A DNA stretch of 64,000 nucleotides from Petrolisthes cinctipes (lineage: Eukaryota > Arthropoda > Malacostraca > Decapoda > Porcellanidae): positions 1,178,001 through 1,242,000 of the forward strand of contig JAWQEG010000082.1 in assembly GCA_033782935.1 (NCBI GenBank), written 5' to 3'. Of the stretch, positions 48,204 through 61,601 are shown one piece after another. Below the pieces are notes generated by a model. It was not told the origin of the DNA. It was given only the letters and a program-made list of their open reading frames with translations, and did not search any database. A program made the translations under genes and the position numbers. Within the stretch, counting starts at the first letter, position 1. The number at the start of each line of letters is the position of its first letter.

Positions 48204-50855
48204 CTCCGTGTTAGAGTATTTTCAAAATACAGGCCAAAAACATACTGAAAATCGATCTTTTAGGTGCCCAAAAGTCGATATGTGCATGCATCTTCTGTAC
48301 CCGTTTATATCTCAAATTCTGGCCCTAAACACCCGAAAATTCGATATTTTGGGGTCCCAGAAGCGATCTGTACATGCCTACTCCGTGTTAGAGTATTTTC
48401 AAAATTCAGGCCCAAAACATGCTGAAAATCGATATTTTTGGTGCCCAAAGTCAATATGTGCATGTATTTTCTGTACCCGTTTATATTTCAAATTCAGGCT
48501 CAAAACACCCGAAAATTCAATATTTTGGGGTCCCAGAAGCAATCTGTACATGCCTACTCAGTGCTAGAATATTTTCAAAATATAGGCTAAAAACATGCTA
48601 AAAATCGATCTTTTAGGTGCCAAAAAGTCGATATCTCAAATTCAGTCCCAAAACACCCGAAAATTCGATATTTAGGGGTCCCAGAAGCTATCTGTACATG
48701 CCTACTCCGTGTTAGAGTATTTTCAAAATACATGCTCAAAACATACTGAAAATCGATCTTTTAGGTGCACAAAAGTCGATATGTGCATGCATCTTCAGTA
48801 CCCGTTTATATCTCAAATTCAGGCTCAAAACACCCGAAAATTCAATATTTTGGGGTCCCAGAAGCAATCTGTACATGCCTACTCAGTGTTAGAGTATTTT
48901 CAAAATACAGGCCCAAAACATGCTGAAAATCGATATTTTTGGTGCCCAAAGTCAATATGTGCATGTATCTTCTGTACCCGTTTATATCTCGAATTCAGGC
49001 TCAAAACACCAGAAAATTCAATATTTTGGGGTCCCAGAAGCAATCTGTACAGTGCTAGAATATTTTCAAAATATAGGCTAAAAACATGATAAAAATCGAT
49101 CTTTTAGGTGCCAAAAAGTCAATATCTCAAATTCAGTCCCAAAACACCCGAAAATTCGATATTTAGGGGTCCCAGAAGCGATCTGTACATGTCTACTCCG
49201 TGTTAGAGTATTTTCAAAATACATGCTCAAAACATACTGAAAATCGATCTTTTAGGTGCACAAAAGTCGATATGTGCATGCATCTTCAGTACCCGTTTAT
49301 ATCTCAAATTCAGGCTCAAAACACCCGAAAATTCAATATTTTGGGGTCCCAGAAGCAATCTGTACATGCCTACTCAGTGTTAGAGTATTTTCAAAATTCA
49401 GGCCCAAAACATGCTGAAAATCGATATTTTTGGTGCCCAAAGTCAATATGTGCATGTATCTTCTGTACCCGTTTATATCTCGAATTCAGGCTCAAAACAC
49501 CCGAAAATTCAATATTTTGGGGTCCCAGAAGCAATCTGTACAGTGCTAGAATATTTTCAAAATATAGGCTAAAAACATGCTAAAAATCGATCTTTTAGGT
49601 GCCAAAAAGTCGATATCTCAAATTCAGTCCCAAAACACCCGAAAATTCGATATTTAGGGGTCCCAGAAGCGATCTGTACATGCCTACTCCGTGTATGAGT
49701 ATTTTCAAAATACATGCTCAAAACATACTGAAAATCGATCTTTTAGGTGCACAAAAGTAGATATGTGCATGCATCTTCAGTACCCGTTTATATCTCAAAT
49801 TCAGGCTCAAAAAACCCGAAAATTCAATATTTTGGGGTCCCAGAAGCAATCTGTACATGCCTACTCAGTGTTAGAGTATTTTCAAAATACAGGTCCAAAA
49901 CATGCTGAAAATCGATATTTTTGGTGCCCAAAGTCAATATGTGCATGTATCTTCTGTACCCGTTTATATCTCGAATTCAGGCTCAAAACACCCGAAAATT
50001 CAATATTTTGGGGTCCCAGAAGGAATCTGTACAGTGCTAGAATATTTTCAAAATATAGGCTAAAAACATGCTAAAAATCGATCTTTTAGGTGCCAAAAAG
50101 TCGATATCTCAAATTCAGTCCCAAAACACCCGAAAATTCGATATTTAGGGGTCCCAGAAGCGATCTGTACATGCCTACACCGTGTTAGAGTATTTTCAAA
50201 ATACATGCTCAAAACATACTGAAAATCGATCTTTTAGGTGCACAAAAGTCGATATGTGCATGCATCTTCTGTACCCGTTTATATCTCAAATTCAGTCCCA
50301 AAACACCCGAAAATTCGATATTTAGGGGTCCCAGAAGCGATCTGTACATGCCTACTCCGTGTAAGAGTATTTTCAAGATACATGCTCAAAACATACTGAA
50401 AATCTATCTTTTAGGTGCACAAAAGTCGATATGTGCATGCATCTTCAGTACCCGTTTATATCTCAAATTCAGGCTCAAAACACCCGAAAATTCAATATTT
50501 TGGGGTCCCAGAAGCAATCTGTACATGCTTACTCAGTGTTAGAGTATTTTCAAAATACAGGCCCAAAACATGCTGAAAATCGATATTTTAGATGCCCAAA
50601 GTCAATATGTGCATGTATCTTCTGTACCCGTTTATATCACAAATTCAGGCTCAAAACACCCGAAAATTCAATATTTTGGGGTCCCAGAAGCAATCTGTAC
50701 ATGCCTACACAGTACTAGAATATTTTCAAAAAATAGGCTAAAAACATGCTAAAAATCGACATTTTAGGTGCCAAAAAATCGATATCTCAAATTCAGTCCC
50801 AAAACACCCGAAAATTCGATATTTAGAGGTCCCAGAAGGTATCTGTACATGCCTA
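48204..50855 (-). repeat. 2652 bp block, copy 2
   Basis: The spacings and private variants are the same as in copy 1 at a shift of 2652 (catgataaaaatcg at 49086, gtgtatgagtattttc at about 49691, EcoRI-type sites at 48991, 49482 and 49973). Scattered differences separate the copies: taggtgtccc against taggggtccc (about 46021/48673), gtccatatg against gtcaatatg, and atatatgcatgc against atatgtgcatgc. Confidence 0.87.
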
Positions 50856-51645
50856 CTCCGTGTTAGAGTATTTTCAAAATACAGGCCAAAAACATACTGA
50901 AAATCGATCTTTTAGGTGCCCAAATGTCGATATGTGAATGCATCTTCTGTACCCGTTTATATCTCAAATTCAGTCCCAAAACACCCGAAAATTCGATATT
51001 TAGGGGTCCCAGAAGCGATCTGTACATGCCTACTCCGTGTAAGAGTATTTTCAAGATACATGCTCAAAACATACTGAAAATCTATCTTTTAGGTGCACAA
51101 AAGTCGATATGTGCATGCATCTTCAGTACCCGTTTATATCTCAAATTCAGGCTCAAAACACCCGAAAATTCAATATTTTGGGGCCCCAGAAGCAATCTGT
51201 ACATGCTTACTCAGTGTTAGAGTATTTTCAAAATACAGGCCCAAAACATGCTGAAAATCGATATTTTAGATGCCCAAAGTCAATATGTGCATGTATCTTT
51301 TGTACCCGTTTATATCACAAATTCAGGCTCAAAACACCCGAAAATTCAATATTTTTTGGTCCCAGAAGCAATCTGTACATGCCTACACAGTGCTAGAATA
51401 TTTTCAAAAAATAGGCTAAAAACATGCTAAAAATCGACATTTTAGGTGCCAAAAAATCGATATCTCAAATTCAGTCCCAAAACACCCGAAAATTCGATAT
51501 TTAGAGGTCCCAGAAGGTATCTGTACATGCCTACTCCGTGTTAGAGTATTTTCAAAATACAGGCCAAAAACATACTGAAAATCGATCTTTTAGGTGCCCA
51601 AATGTCGATATGTGAATGCATCTTCTGTACCCGTTTATATCTCAA
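50268..51645 (-). repeat. 678 bp tandem duplication (A/B hybrid, A, C, B)
   Basis: The match at shift 678 runs from about 50268 to about 51645. Together with the unit inside copy 1 of the 2652 bp block there are three 678 bp units (ending at about 48203, 50855 and 51533). Shared private variants are gtgtaagagtattttcaaga, gaaaatctatctttt, atatcacaaattcagg and, for the last two, aaatgtcgatatgtgaatgc (about 50924 and 51602). The last match stops where cagtccc changes to tggccct. Confidence 0.87.
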
Positions 51646-52718
51646 ATTCTGGCCCTAAACACCCGAAAATTCGATATTTTGGGGTCCCAGAAGCGATCTG
51701 TACATGCCTACTCCGTGTTAGAGTATTTTCAAAATTCAGGCCCAAAACATGCTGAAAATCGATATTTTTGGTGCCCAAAGTCAATATGTGCATGTATCTT
51801 CTGTACCCGTTTATATCTCAAATTCAGGCTCAAAATACCCGAAAATTCAATATTTTGGGGTCCCAGAAGCAATCTGTACATGCCTACTCAGTGCTAGAAT
51901 ATTTTCAAAATATAGGCTAAAAACATGCAAAAAATCGATCTTTTAGGTGCCAAAAAGTCGATATCTCAAATTCAGTCCCAAAACACCCGAAAATTCGATA
52001 TTTAGGGGTCCCAGAAGCGATCTGTACATGCCTACTCCGTGTTAGAGTATTTTCAAAATACATGCTCAAAACATACTGAAAATCGATCTTTTAGGTGCAC
52101 AAAAGTCGATATGTGCATGCATCTTCAGTACCCGTTTATATCTCAAATTCAGGCTCAAAACACCCGAAAATTCAATATTTTGGGGTCCCAGAAGCAATCT
52201 GTACATGCCTACTCAGTGTTAGAGTATTTTCAAAATACAGGCCCAAAACATGCTGAAAATCGATATTTTAGATGCCCAAAGTCAATATGTGCATGTATCT
52301 TCTGTACCCGTTTATATCTCAAATTCAGGCTCAAAACACCCGAAAATTCAATATTTTGGGGTCCCAGAAGCAATCTGTACATGCCTACACAGTGCTAGAA
52401 TATTTTCAAAATATAGGCTAAAAACATGCTAAAAATCGACATTTTAGGTGCCAAAAAATCGATATCTCAAATTCAGTCCCAAAACACCCGAAAATTCGAT
52501 ATTTAGAGGTCCCAGAAGGTATCTGTACATGCCTACTCCGTGTTAGAGTATTTTCAAAATACAGGCCAAAAACATACTGAAAATCGATCTTTTAGGTGCC
52601 CAAAAGTCGATATGTGCATGCATCTTCTGTACCCGTTTATATCTCAAATTCTGGCCCTAAACACCCGAAAATTCGATATTTTGGGGTCCCAGAAGCGATC
52701 TGTACATGCCTACTCCGT

Positions 52719-55700
52719 GTTAGAGTATTTTCAAAATTCAGGCCCAAAACATCCTGAAAATCGATATTTTTGGTGCCCAAAGTCAATATGTGCATGTATT
52801 TTCTGTACCCGTTTATATTTCAAATTCAGGCTCAAAACACCCGAAAATTCAATATTTTGGGGTCCCAGAAGCAATCTGTACATGCCTACTCAGTGCTAGA
52901 ATATTTTCAAAATATAGGTTAAAAACATGCTAAAAATCGATCTTTTAGGTGCCAAAAAGTCGATATCTCAAATTCAGTCCCAAAACACCCGAAAATTCGA
53001 TATTTAGGGGTCCCAGAAGCGATCTGTACATGCCTACTCCGTGTTAGAGTATTTTCAAAATACATGCTCAAAACATACTGAAAATCGATCTTTTAGGTGC
53101 ACAAAAGTCGATATGTGCATGCATCTTCAGTACCCGTTTATATCTCAAATTCAGGCTCAAAACACCCGAAAATTCAATATTTTGGGGTCCCAGAAGCAAT
53201 CTGTACATGCCTACTCAGTGTTAGAGTATTTTCAAAATACAGGCCCAAAACATGCTGAAAATCGATATTTTTGGTGCCCAAAGTCAATATGTGCATGAAT
53301 CTTCTGTACCCGTTTATATCTCGAATTCAGGCTCAAAACACCCGAAAATTCAATATTTTGGGGTCCCAGAAGCAATCTGTACATTGCTAGAATATTTTCA
53401 AAATATAGGCTAAAAACATGCTAAAAATCGATCTTTTAGGTGCCAAAAAGTCGATATCTCAAATTCAGTCCCAAAACACCCGAAAATTCGATATTTAGGG
53501 GTCCCAGAAGCGATCTGTACATGCCTACTCCGTGTTAGAGTATTTTCAAAATACATGCTCAAAACATACTGAAAATCGATCTTTTAGGTGCACAAAAGTC
53601 GATATGTGCATGCATCTACAGTACCCGTTTATATCTCAAATTCAGGCTCAAAACACCCGAAAATTCAATATTTTTGGGTCCCAGAAGCAATCTGTACATG
53701 CCTACTCAGTGTTAGAGTATTTTCAAAATACAGGCCCAAAACATGCTGAAAATCGATATTTTTGGTGCCCAAAGTCAATATGTGCATGTATCTTCTGTAC
53801 CCGTTTATATCTCGAATTCAGGCTCAAAACACCCAAAAATTCAATATTTTGGGGTCCCAGAAGCAATCTGTACAGTGCTAGAATATTTTCAAAATATAGG
53901 CTAAAAACATGCTAAAAATCGATCTTTTAGGTGCCAAAAAGTCGATATCTCAAATTCAGTCCCAAAACACCAAAAAATTCGATATTTAGGGGTCCCAGAA
54001 GCGATCTGTACATGCCTACTCCGTGTTAGAGTATTTTCAAAATACATGCTCAAAATATACTGAAAATCGATCTTTTAGGTGCACAAAAGTCAATATGTGC
54101 ATGTATCTTCTGTACCCGTTTATATCTCCAATTCAGGCTCAAAACACCCGAAAATTCAATATTTTGGGGTCCCAGAAGCAATCTGTACATGCCTACACAG
54201 TGCTAGAATATTTTCAAAATATAGGCTAAAAACATGCTAAAAATCGACATTTTAGGTGCCAAAAAATCGATATCTCAAATTCAGTCCCAAAACACCCGAA
54301 AATTCGATATTTAGAGGTCCCAGAAGGTATCTGTACATGCCTACTCCGTGTTAGAGTATTTTCAAAATACAGGCCAAAAACATACTGAAAATCGATCTTT
54401 TAGGTGCCCAAAAGTCGATATGTGCATGCATCTTCTGTACCAGTTTATATCTCAAATTCTGGCCCTAAACACCCGAAAATTCGATATTTTGGGGTCCCAG
54501 AAGCGATCTGTACATGACTACTCCGTGTTAGAGTATTTTCAAAATTCAGGCCCAAAACATGCTGAAAATCGATATTTTTGGTGCCCAAAGTCAATATGTG
54601 CATGTATCTTCTGTACCCGTTTATATCTCAAATTCAGGCTCAAAACACCCGAAAATTCAATATTTTGGGGTCTCAGAAGCAATCTGTACAGTGCTAGAAT
54701 ATTTTCAAAATATAGGCTAAAAACATGCTAAAAATCGATCTTTTAGGTGCCAAAAAGTCGATATCTCAAATTCAGTCCCAAAACACCTGAAAATTCGATA
54801 TTTAGGGGTCCCAGAAGCGATCTGTACATGCCTACTCCGTGTTAGAGTATTTTCAAAATACATGCTCAAAACATACTGAAAATCGATCTTTTAGGTGCAC
54901 AAAAGTCGATATGTGCATGCATCTTCAGTACCCGTTTATATCTCAAATTCAGGCTCAAAACACCTGAAAATTCAATATTTTGGGGTCCCAGAAGCAATCT
55001 GTACATGCCTACTCAGTGTTAGAGTATTTTCAAAATTCAGGCCCAAAACATCCTGAAAATCGATATTTTTGGTGCCCAAAGTCAATATGTGCATGTATTT
55101 TCTGTACCCGTTTATATTTCAAATTCAGGCTCAAAACACCCGAAAATTCAATATTTTGGGGTCCCAGAAGCAATCTGTACATGCCTACTCAGTGCTAGAA
55201 TATTTTCAAAATATAGGTTAAAAACATGCTAAAAATCGATCTTTTAGGTGCCAAAAAGTCGATATCTCAAATTCAGTCCCAAAACACCCGAAAATTCGAT
55301 ATTTAGGGGTCCCAGAAGCGATCTGTACATGCCTACTCCGTGTTAGAGTATTTTCAAAATACATGCTCAAAACATACTGAAAATCGATCTTTTAGGTGCA
55401 CAAAAGTCGATATGTGCATGCATCTTCAGTACCCGTTTATATCTCAAATTCAGGCTCAAAACACCCGAAAATTCAATATTTTGGGGTCCCAGAAGCAATC
55501 TGTACATGCCTACTCAGTGTTAGAGTATTTTCAAAATACAGGCCCAAAACATGCTGAATATCGATATTTTTGGTGCCCAAAGTCAATATGTGCATGAATC
55601 TTCTGTACCCGTTTATATCTCGAATTCAGGCTCAAAACACCCGAAAATTCAATATTTTGGGGTCCCAGAAGCAATCTGTACATTGCTAGAATATTTTCAA

Positions 55701-57240
55701 AATATAGGCTAAAAACATGCTAAAAATCGATCTTTTAGGTGCCAAAAAGTCGATATCTCAAATTCAGTCCCAAAACACCCGAAAATTCGATATTTAGGGG
55801 TCCCAGAAGCGATCTGTACATGCCTACTCCGTGTTAGAGTATTTTCAAAATACATGCTCAAAACATACTGAAAATCGATCTTTTAGGTGCACAAAAGTCG
55901 ATATGTGCATGCATCTACAGTACCCATTTATATCTCAAATTCAGGCTCAAAACACCCGAAAATTCAATATTTTGGGGTCCCAGAAGCAATCTGTACATGC
56001 CTACTCAGTATTAGAGTATTTTCAAAATACAGGCCCAAAACATGCTGAAAATCGATATTTTTGGTGCCCAAAGTCAATATGTGCATGTATCTTCTGTACC
56101 CGTTTATATCTCGAATTCAGGCTCAAAACACCCAAAAATTCAATATTTTGGGGTCCCAGAAGCAATCTGTACAGTGCTAGAATATTTTCAAAATATAGGC
56201 TAAAAACATGCTAAAAATCGATCTTTTAGGTGCCAAAAAGTCGATATCTCAAATTCAGTCCCAAAACACCCGAAAATTCGATATTTAGGGGTCCCAGAAG
56301 CGATCTGTACATGCCTACTCCGTGTTAGAGTATTTTCAAAATACATGCTCAAAACATACTGAAAATCGATCTTTTAGGTGCACAAAAGTCAATATGTGCA
56401 TGTATCTTCTGTACCCGTTTATATCTCCAATTCAGGCTCAAAACACCAGAAAATTCAATATTTTGGGGTCCCAGAAGCAATCTGTACATGCCTACACAGT
56501 GCTAGAATATTTTCAAAATATAGGCTAAAAACATGCTAAAAATCGACATTTTAGGTGCCAAAAAATCGATATCTCAAATTCAGTCCCAAAACACCCGAAA
56601 ATTCGATATTTAGAGGTCCCAGAAGGTATCTGTACATGCCTACTCCGTGTTAGAGTATTTTCAAAATACAGGCCAAAAACATACTGAAAATCGATCTTTT
56701 AGGTGCCCAAAAGTCGATATGTGCATGCATCTTCTGTACCCGTTTATATCTCAAATTCTGGCCCTAAACACCCGAAAATTCGATATTTTGGGGTCCCAGA
56801 AGCGATCTGTACATGCCTACTCCGTGTTAGAGTATTTTCAAAATTCAGGCCCAAAACATGCTGAAAATCGATATTTTTGGTGCCCAAAGTCAATATGTGC
56901 ATGTATCTTCTGTACCCGTTTATATCTCAAATTCAGGCTCAAAACACCCGAAAATTCAATATTTTGGGGTCTCAGAAGCAATCTGTACAGTGCTAGAATA
57001 TTTTCAAAATATAGGCTAAAAACATGCTAAAAATCGATCTTTTAGGTGCCAAAATGTCGATATCTCAAATTCAGTCCCAAAACACCTGAAAATTCGATAT
57101 TTAGGGGTCCCAGAAGCGATCTGTACATGCCTACTCCGTGTTAGAGTATTTTCAAAATACATGCTCAAAACATACTGAAAATCGATCTTTTAGGTGCACA
57201 AAAGTCGATATGTGCATTCATCTTCAGTACCCGTTTATAT
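52719..57240 (-). repeat. 2299 bp tandem duplication (near-identical)
   Basis: About 52719-55017 matches 55018 to about 57240 at a shift of 2299. Shared private variants are aaaacatcctgaaaatcg (about 52747 and 55046), gcatgtattttctg with atatttcaaattc, gtacattgctag (about 53381 and 55680), atatctccaattcagg (about 54123 and 56422) and ggggtctcagaagc (about 54667 and 56966). Within it the unit spacings 491, 325, 491, 501 and 491 repeat. Point differences exist, such as caaaatatactg against caaaacatactg. Confidence 0.88.
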
Positions 57241-59617
57241 CTCAAATTCAAGCTCAAAACACCCGAAAATTCAATATTTTGGGGTCCCAGAAGCAATCTG
57301 TACATGCCTACTCAGTGTTAGAGTATTTTCAAATTACAGGCCCAAAACATGCTGAAAATCGATATATTAGATGCCCAAAGTTAATATGTGCATGTATCTT
57401 CAGTACCCGTTTATATCTCAAATTCAGGCTCAAAACACCCGAAAATTCAATATTTTGGGGTACAAGAAGCAATCTGTACATGCCTACACAGTGCTAGAAT
57501 ATTTTCAAAATATAGGCTAAAAACATGCTAAAAATCGACATTTTAGGTGCCAAAAAATCGATATCTCAAATTCAGTCCCAAAACACCCGAAAATTCGATA
57601 TTTAGAGGTCCCAGAAGGTATCTGTACATGCCTACTCCGTGTTAGAGTATTTTCAAAATACAGGCCAAAAACATACTGAAAATCGATCTTTTAGGTGCCC
57701 AAAAGTCGATATGTGCATGCATCTTCTGTACCCTTTTATATCTCAAATTCTGGCACTAAACACCCGAAAATTCGATATTTTGGGGTCCCAGAAGCGATCT
57801 GTACATGCCTACTCCGTGTTAGAGTATTTTCAAAATTCAGGCCCAAAACATGCTGAAAATCGATATTTTTGGTGCCCAAAGTCAATATGTGCATGATCTT
57901 CTGTACCCGTTTATATCTCAAATTCAGGCTCAAAACACCCGAAAATTCAATATTTTGGGGTCCCAGAAGCAATCTGTACATGCCTACTCAGTGCTAGAAT
58001 ATTTTCAAAATATAGGCTAAAAACATGCAAAAAATCGATCTTTTAGGTGCCAAAAAGTCGATATCTCAAATTCAGTCCCAAAACACCCGAAAATTCGATA
58101 TTTAGGGGTCCCAGAAGCGATCTGTACATGCCTACTCCGTGTTAGAGTATTTTCAAAATACATGCTCAAAACATACTGAAAATCGATCTTTTAGGTGCAC
58201 AAAAGTCGATATGTGCATGCATCTTCAGTACCCGTTTATATCTCAAATTCAGGCTCAAAACACCCGAAAATTCAATATTTTGGGGTCCCAGAAGCAATCT
58301 GGACATGCCTACTCAGTGTTAGAGTATTTTCAAAATACAGGCCCAAAACATGCTGAAAATCGATATTTTAGATGCCAAAAGTCAATATCTGCATGTATCT
58401 TCTGTACCCGTTTATATCTCAAATTCAGGCTCAAAACACCCGAAAATTCAATATTTTGGGGTCCCAGAAGCAATCTGTACATGCCTACACAGTGCTAGAA
58501 TATTTTCAAAATATAGGCTAAAAACATGCTAAAAATCGACATTTTAGGTGCCAAAAAATCGATATCTCAAATTCAGTCCCAAAACACCCGAAAATTCGAT
58601 ATTTAGAGGTCCCAGAAGGTATCTGTACATGCCTACTCCGTGTTAGAGTATTTTCAAAATACAGGCCAAAAACATACTGAAAATCGATCTTTTAGGTGCC
58701 CAAAAGTCGATATGTGCATGCATCTTCTGTACCCGTTTATATCTCAAATTCTGGCCCTAAACACCCGAAAATTCGATATTTTGGGGTCCCAGAAGCGATC
58801 TGTACATGCCTACTCCGTGTTAGAGTATTTTCAAAATTCAGGCCCAAAACATGCTGAAAATCGATATTTTTGGTGCCCAAAGTCAATATGTGCATGTATC
58901 TTCTGTACCCGTTTATATCTCGAATTCAGGCTCAAAACACCCGAAAATTCAATATTTTGGGGTCCCAGAAGCAATCTGTACAGTGCTAGAATATTTTCAA
59001 AATATAGGCTAAAAACATGCTAAAAATCGATCTTTTAGGTGCCAAAAAGTCGATATCTCAAATTCAGTCCCAAAACACCTGAAAATTCGATATTTAGGGG
59101 TCACAGAAGCGATCTGTACATGCCTACTCCGTGTTAGAGTATTTTCAAAATACATGCTTAAAACATACTGAAAATCGATCTTTTAGGTGCACAAAAGTCG
59201 ATATGTGCATGCATCTTCAGTACCCGTTTATATCTCAAATTCAGGCTCAAAACACCCGAAAATTCAATATTTTGGGGTCCCAGAAGCAATCTGTACATGC
59301 CTACTCAGTGTTAGAGTATTTTCAAAATACAGGTCCAAAACATGCTGAAAATCGATATTTTTGGTGCCCAAAGTCAATATGTGCATGTATCTTCTGTACC
59401 CGTTTATATCTCGAATTCATGCTCAAAACACCCGAAAATTCAATATTTTGGGGTCCCAGAAGCAATCTGTACAGTGCTAGAATATTTTCAAAATATAGGC
59501 TAAAAACATGCTAAAAATCGATCTTTTAGGTGCCAAAAAGTCGATATCTCAAATTCAGTCCCAAAACACCCGAAAATTCGATATTTAGGGGTCCCAGAAG
59601 CGATCTGTACATGCCTA
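57240..59617 (-). repeat. Regular HORs between duplications
   Basis: The B landmarks are 57531, 58031, 58532, 59023 and 59514. Local variants are ggggtacaagaagc (about 57459, also at about 60609), a one-base deletion in gtgcatgatcttctg at about 57895, and catgcaaaaaatcg landmarks at 58025 and at 51925. No feature other than satellite is present. Confidence 0.85.
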
Positions 59618-60285
59618 CTCCGTGTTAGAGTATTTTCAAAATACATGCTCAAAACATACTGAAAATCGATCTTTTAGGTGCACAAAAGTCGATATGTGCA
59701 TGCATCTTCAGTACCCGTTTATATCTCAAATTCAGGCTCAAAACACCCGAAAATTCAATATTTTGGGGTCCCAGAAGCAATCTGTACATGCCTACTCCGT
59801 GTTAGAGTATTTTCAAAATACATGCTCAAAACATACTGAAAATCGTTCTTTTAGGTGCACAAAAGTCGATATGTGCATGCATCTTCAGTACCCGTTTATA
59901 TCTCAAATTCAGGCTCAAAACACCCGAAAATTCAATATTTTGGGGTCCCAGAAGCAATCTGGACATGCCTACTCAGTGTTAGAGTATTTTCAAAATACAG
60001 GCCCAAAACATGCTGAAAATCGATATTTTTGGTGCCCAAAGTCAATATGTGCATGTATCTTCTGTACCCGTTTATATCTCGAATTCAGGCTCAAAACACC
60101 CGAAAATTCAATATTTTGGGGTCCCAGAAGCAATCTGTACAGTGCTAGAATATTTTCAAAATATAGGCTAAAAACATGCTAAAAATCGATCTTTTAGGTG
60201 CCAAAAAATCGATATCTCAAATTCAGTCCCAAAACACCCGAAAATTCGATATTTAGGGGTCCCAGAAGCGATCTGTACATGCCTA
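59618..60285 (-). repeat. Four-monomer unit A-A-C-B (668 bp)
   Basis: An A monomer (about 59618-59794) is followed directly by a second, nearly identical A monomer (acatgctc subtype, with aatcgttctttt as a private change), then C with the 10 bp-deleted boundary and B. This is a single-monomer duplication of 177 bp inside a 491 bp HOR. It produces the longest stop-free frame in the window (59622-60182, 186 codons), which I do not regard as a gene. Confidence 0.85.
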
Positions 60286-60786
60286 CTCCGTGTTAGAGTA
60301 TTTTCAAAATACATGCTCAAAACATACTGAAAATCGATCTTTTAGGTGCACAAAAGTCGATATGTGCATGCATCTTCAGTACCCGTTTATATCTCAAATT
60401 CAGGCTCAAAACACCCGAAAATTCAATATTTTGGGGTCCCAGAAGCAATCTGTACATGCCTACTCAGTGTTAGAGTATTTTCAAAATACAGGCCCAAAAC
60501 ATGCTGAAAATCGATATTTTAGATGCCAAAAGTCAATATCTGCATGTATCTTCTGTACCCGTTTATATCTCAAATTCAGGCTCAAAACACCCGAAAATTC
60601 AATATTTTGGGGTACAAGAAGCAATCTGTACATGCCTACACAGTGCTAGAATATTTTCAAAATATAGGCTAAAAACATGCTAAAAATCGACATTTTAGGT
60701 GCCAAAAAATCGATATCTCAAATTCAGTCCCCAAACACCCGAAAATTCGATATTTTTGGGTCCCAGAAGCGATCTGTACATGCCTA

Positions 60787-61110
60787 CTCCGTGTTAGAGT
60801 ATTTTCAAAATTCAGGCCCAAAACATGCTGAAAATCGATATTTTTGGTGCCCAAAGTCAATATGTGCATGTATCTTCTGTACCCGTTTTTATCTCAAATT
60901 CAGGCTCAAAACACCCGAAAATTCAATACTTTGGGGTCCCAGAAGCAATCTGTACAGTGCTAGAATATTTTCAAAATATAGGCTAAAAACATGCTAAAAA
61001 TCGATCTTTTAGGTGCCAAAAAGTCGATATCTCAAATTCAGTCCCAAAACACCCGAAAATTCGATATTTAGGGGTCCCAGAAGCAATCTGTACATGCCTA
61101 CTCCGTGTTA
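60787..61110 (-). repeat. Rearranged unit after a B/A fusion (A largely lost)
   Basis: Near 60730-60760 a B monomer (cagtccccaaacacccg) switches to an A-type end (gatatttttgggtcccag, gcgatctgtac). C with the 10 bp deletion follows, giving a unit of about 314 bp. One A monomer has been lost through fusion of B and A. A variant caatactttgggg lies in the C. Confidence 0.75.
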
Positions 61111-61601
61111 GAGTATTTTCAAAATACATGCTCAAAACATACTGAAAATCGATCATTTAGGTGCACAAAAGTCGATATGTGCATGCATCTTCAGTACCCG
61201 TTTATATCTCAAATTCTGGCCCTAAACACCCGAAAATTCGATATTTTGGGGTCCCAGAAGCGATCTGTACATGCCTACTCCGTGTTAGAGTATTTTCAAA
61301 ATTCAGGCCCAAAACATGCTGAAAATCGATATTTTTGGTGCCCAAAGTCAATATGTGCATTTATCTTCTGTACCCGTTTATATCTCAAATTCAGGCTCAA
61401 AACACCCGAAAATTCAATATTTTGGGGTCCCAGAAGCAATCTGTACATGCCTACTCAGTGCTAGAATATTTTCAAAATATAGGCTAAAAACATGCTAAAA
61501 ATCGATCTTTTAGGTGCCAAAAAGTCGATATCTCAAATTCAGTCCCAAAACACCCGAAAATTCGATATTTAGGGGTCCCAGAAGCGATCTGTACATGCCT
61601 A

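Noticed and set aside
59622..60182. Longest open frame (186 codons), together with many 60-178 codon frames on the - strand left of 22844 and mainly on the + strand to its right
   Set aside because: They are translations of the satellite itself, recur with every HOR, mostly start at gtg, follow array polarity and differ by frame when a HOR is 491 instead of 501 bp. No promoter, codon bias, domain or conserved start is visible.
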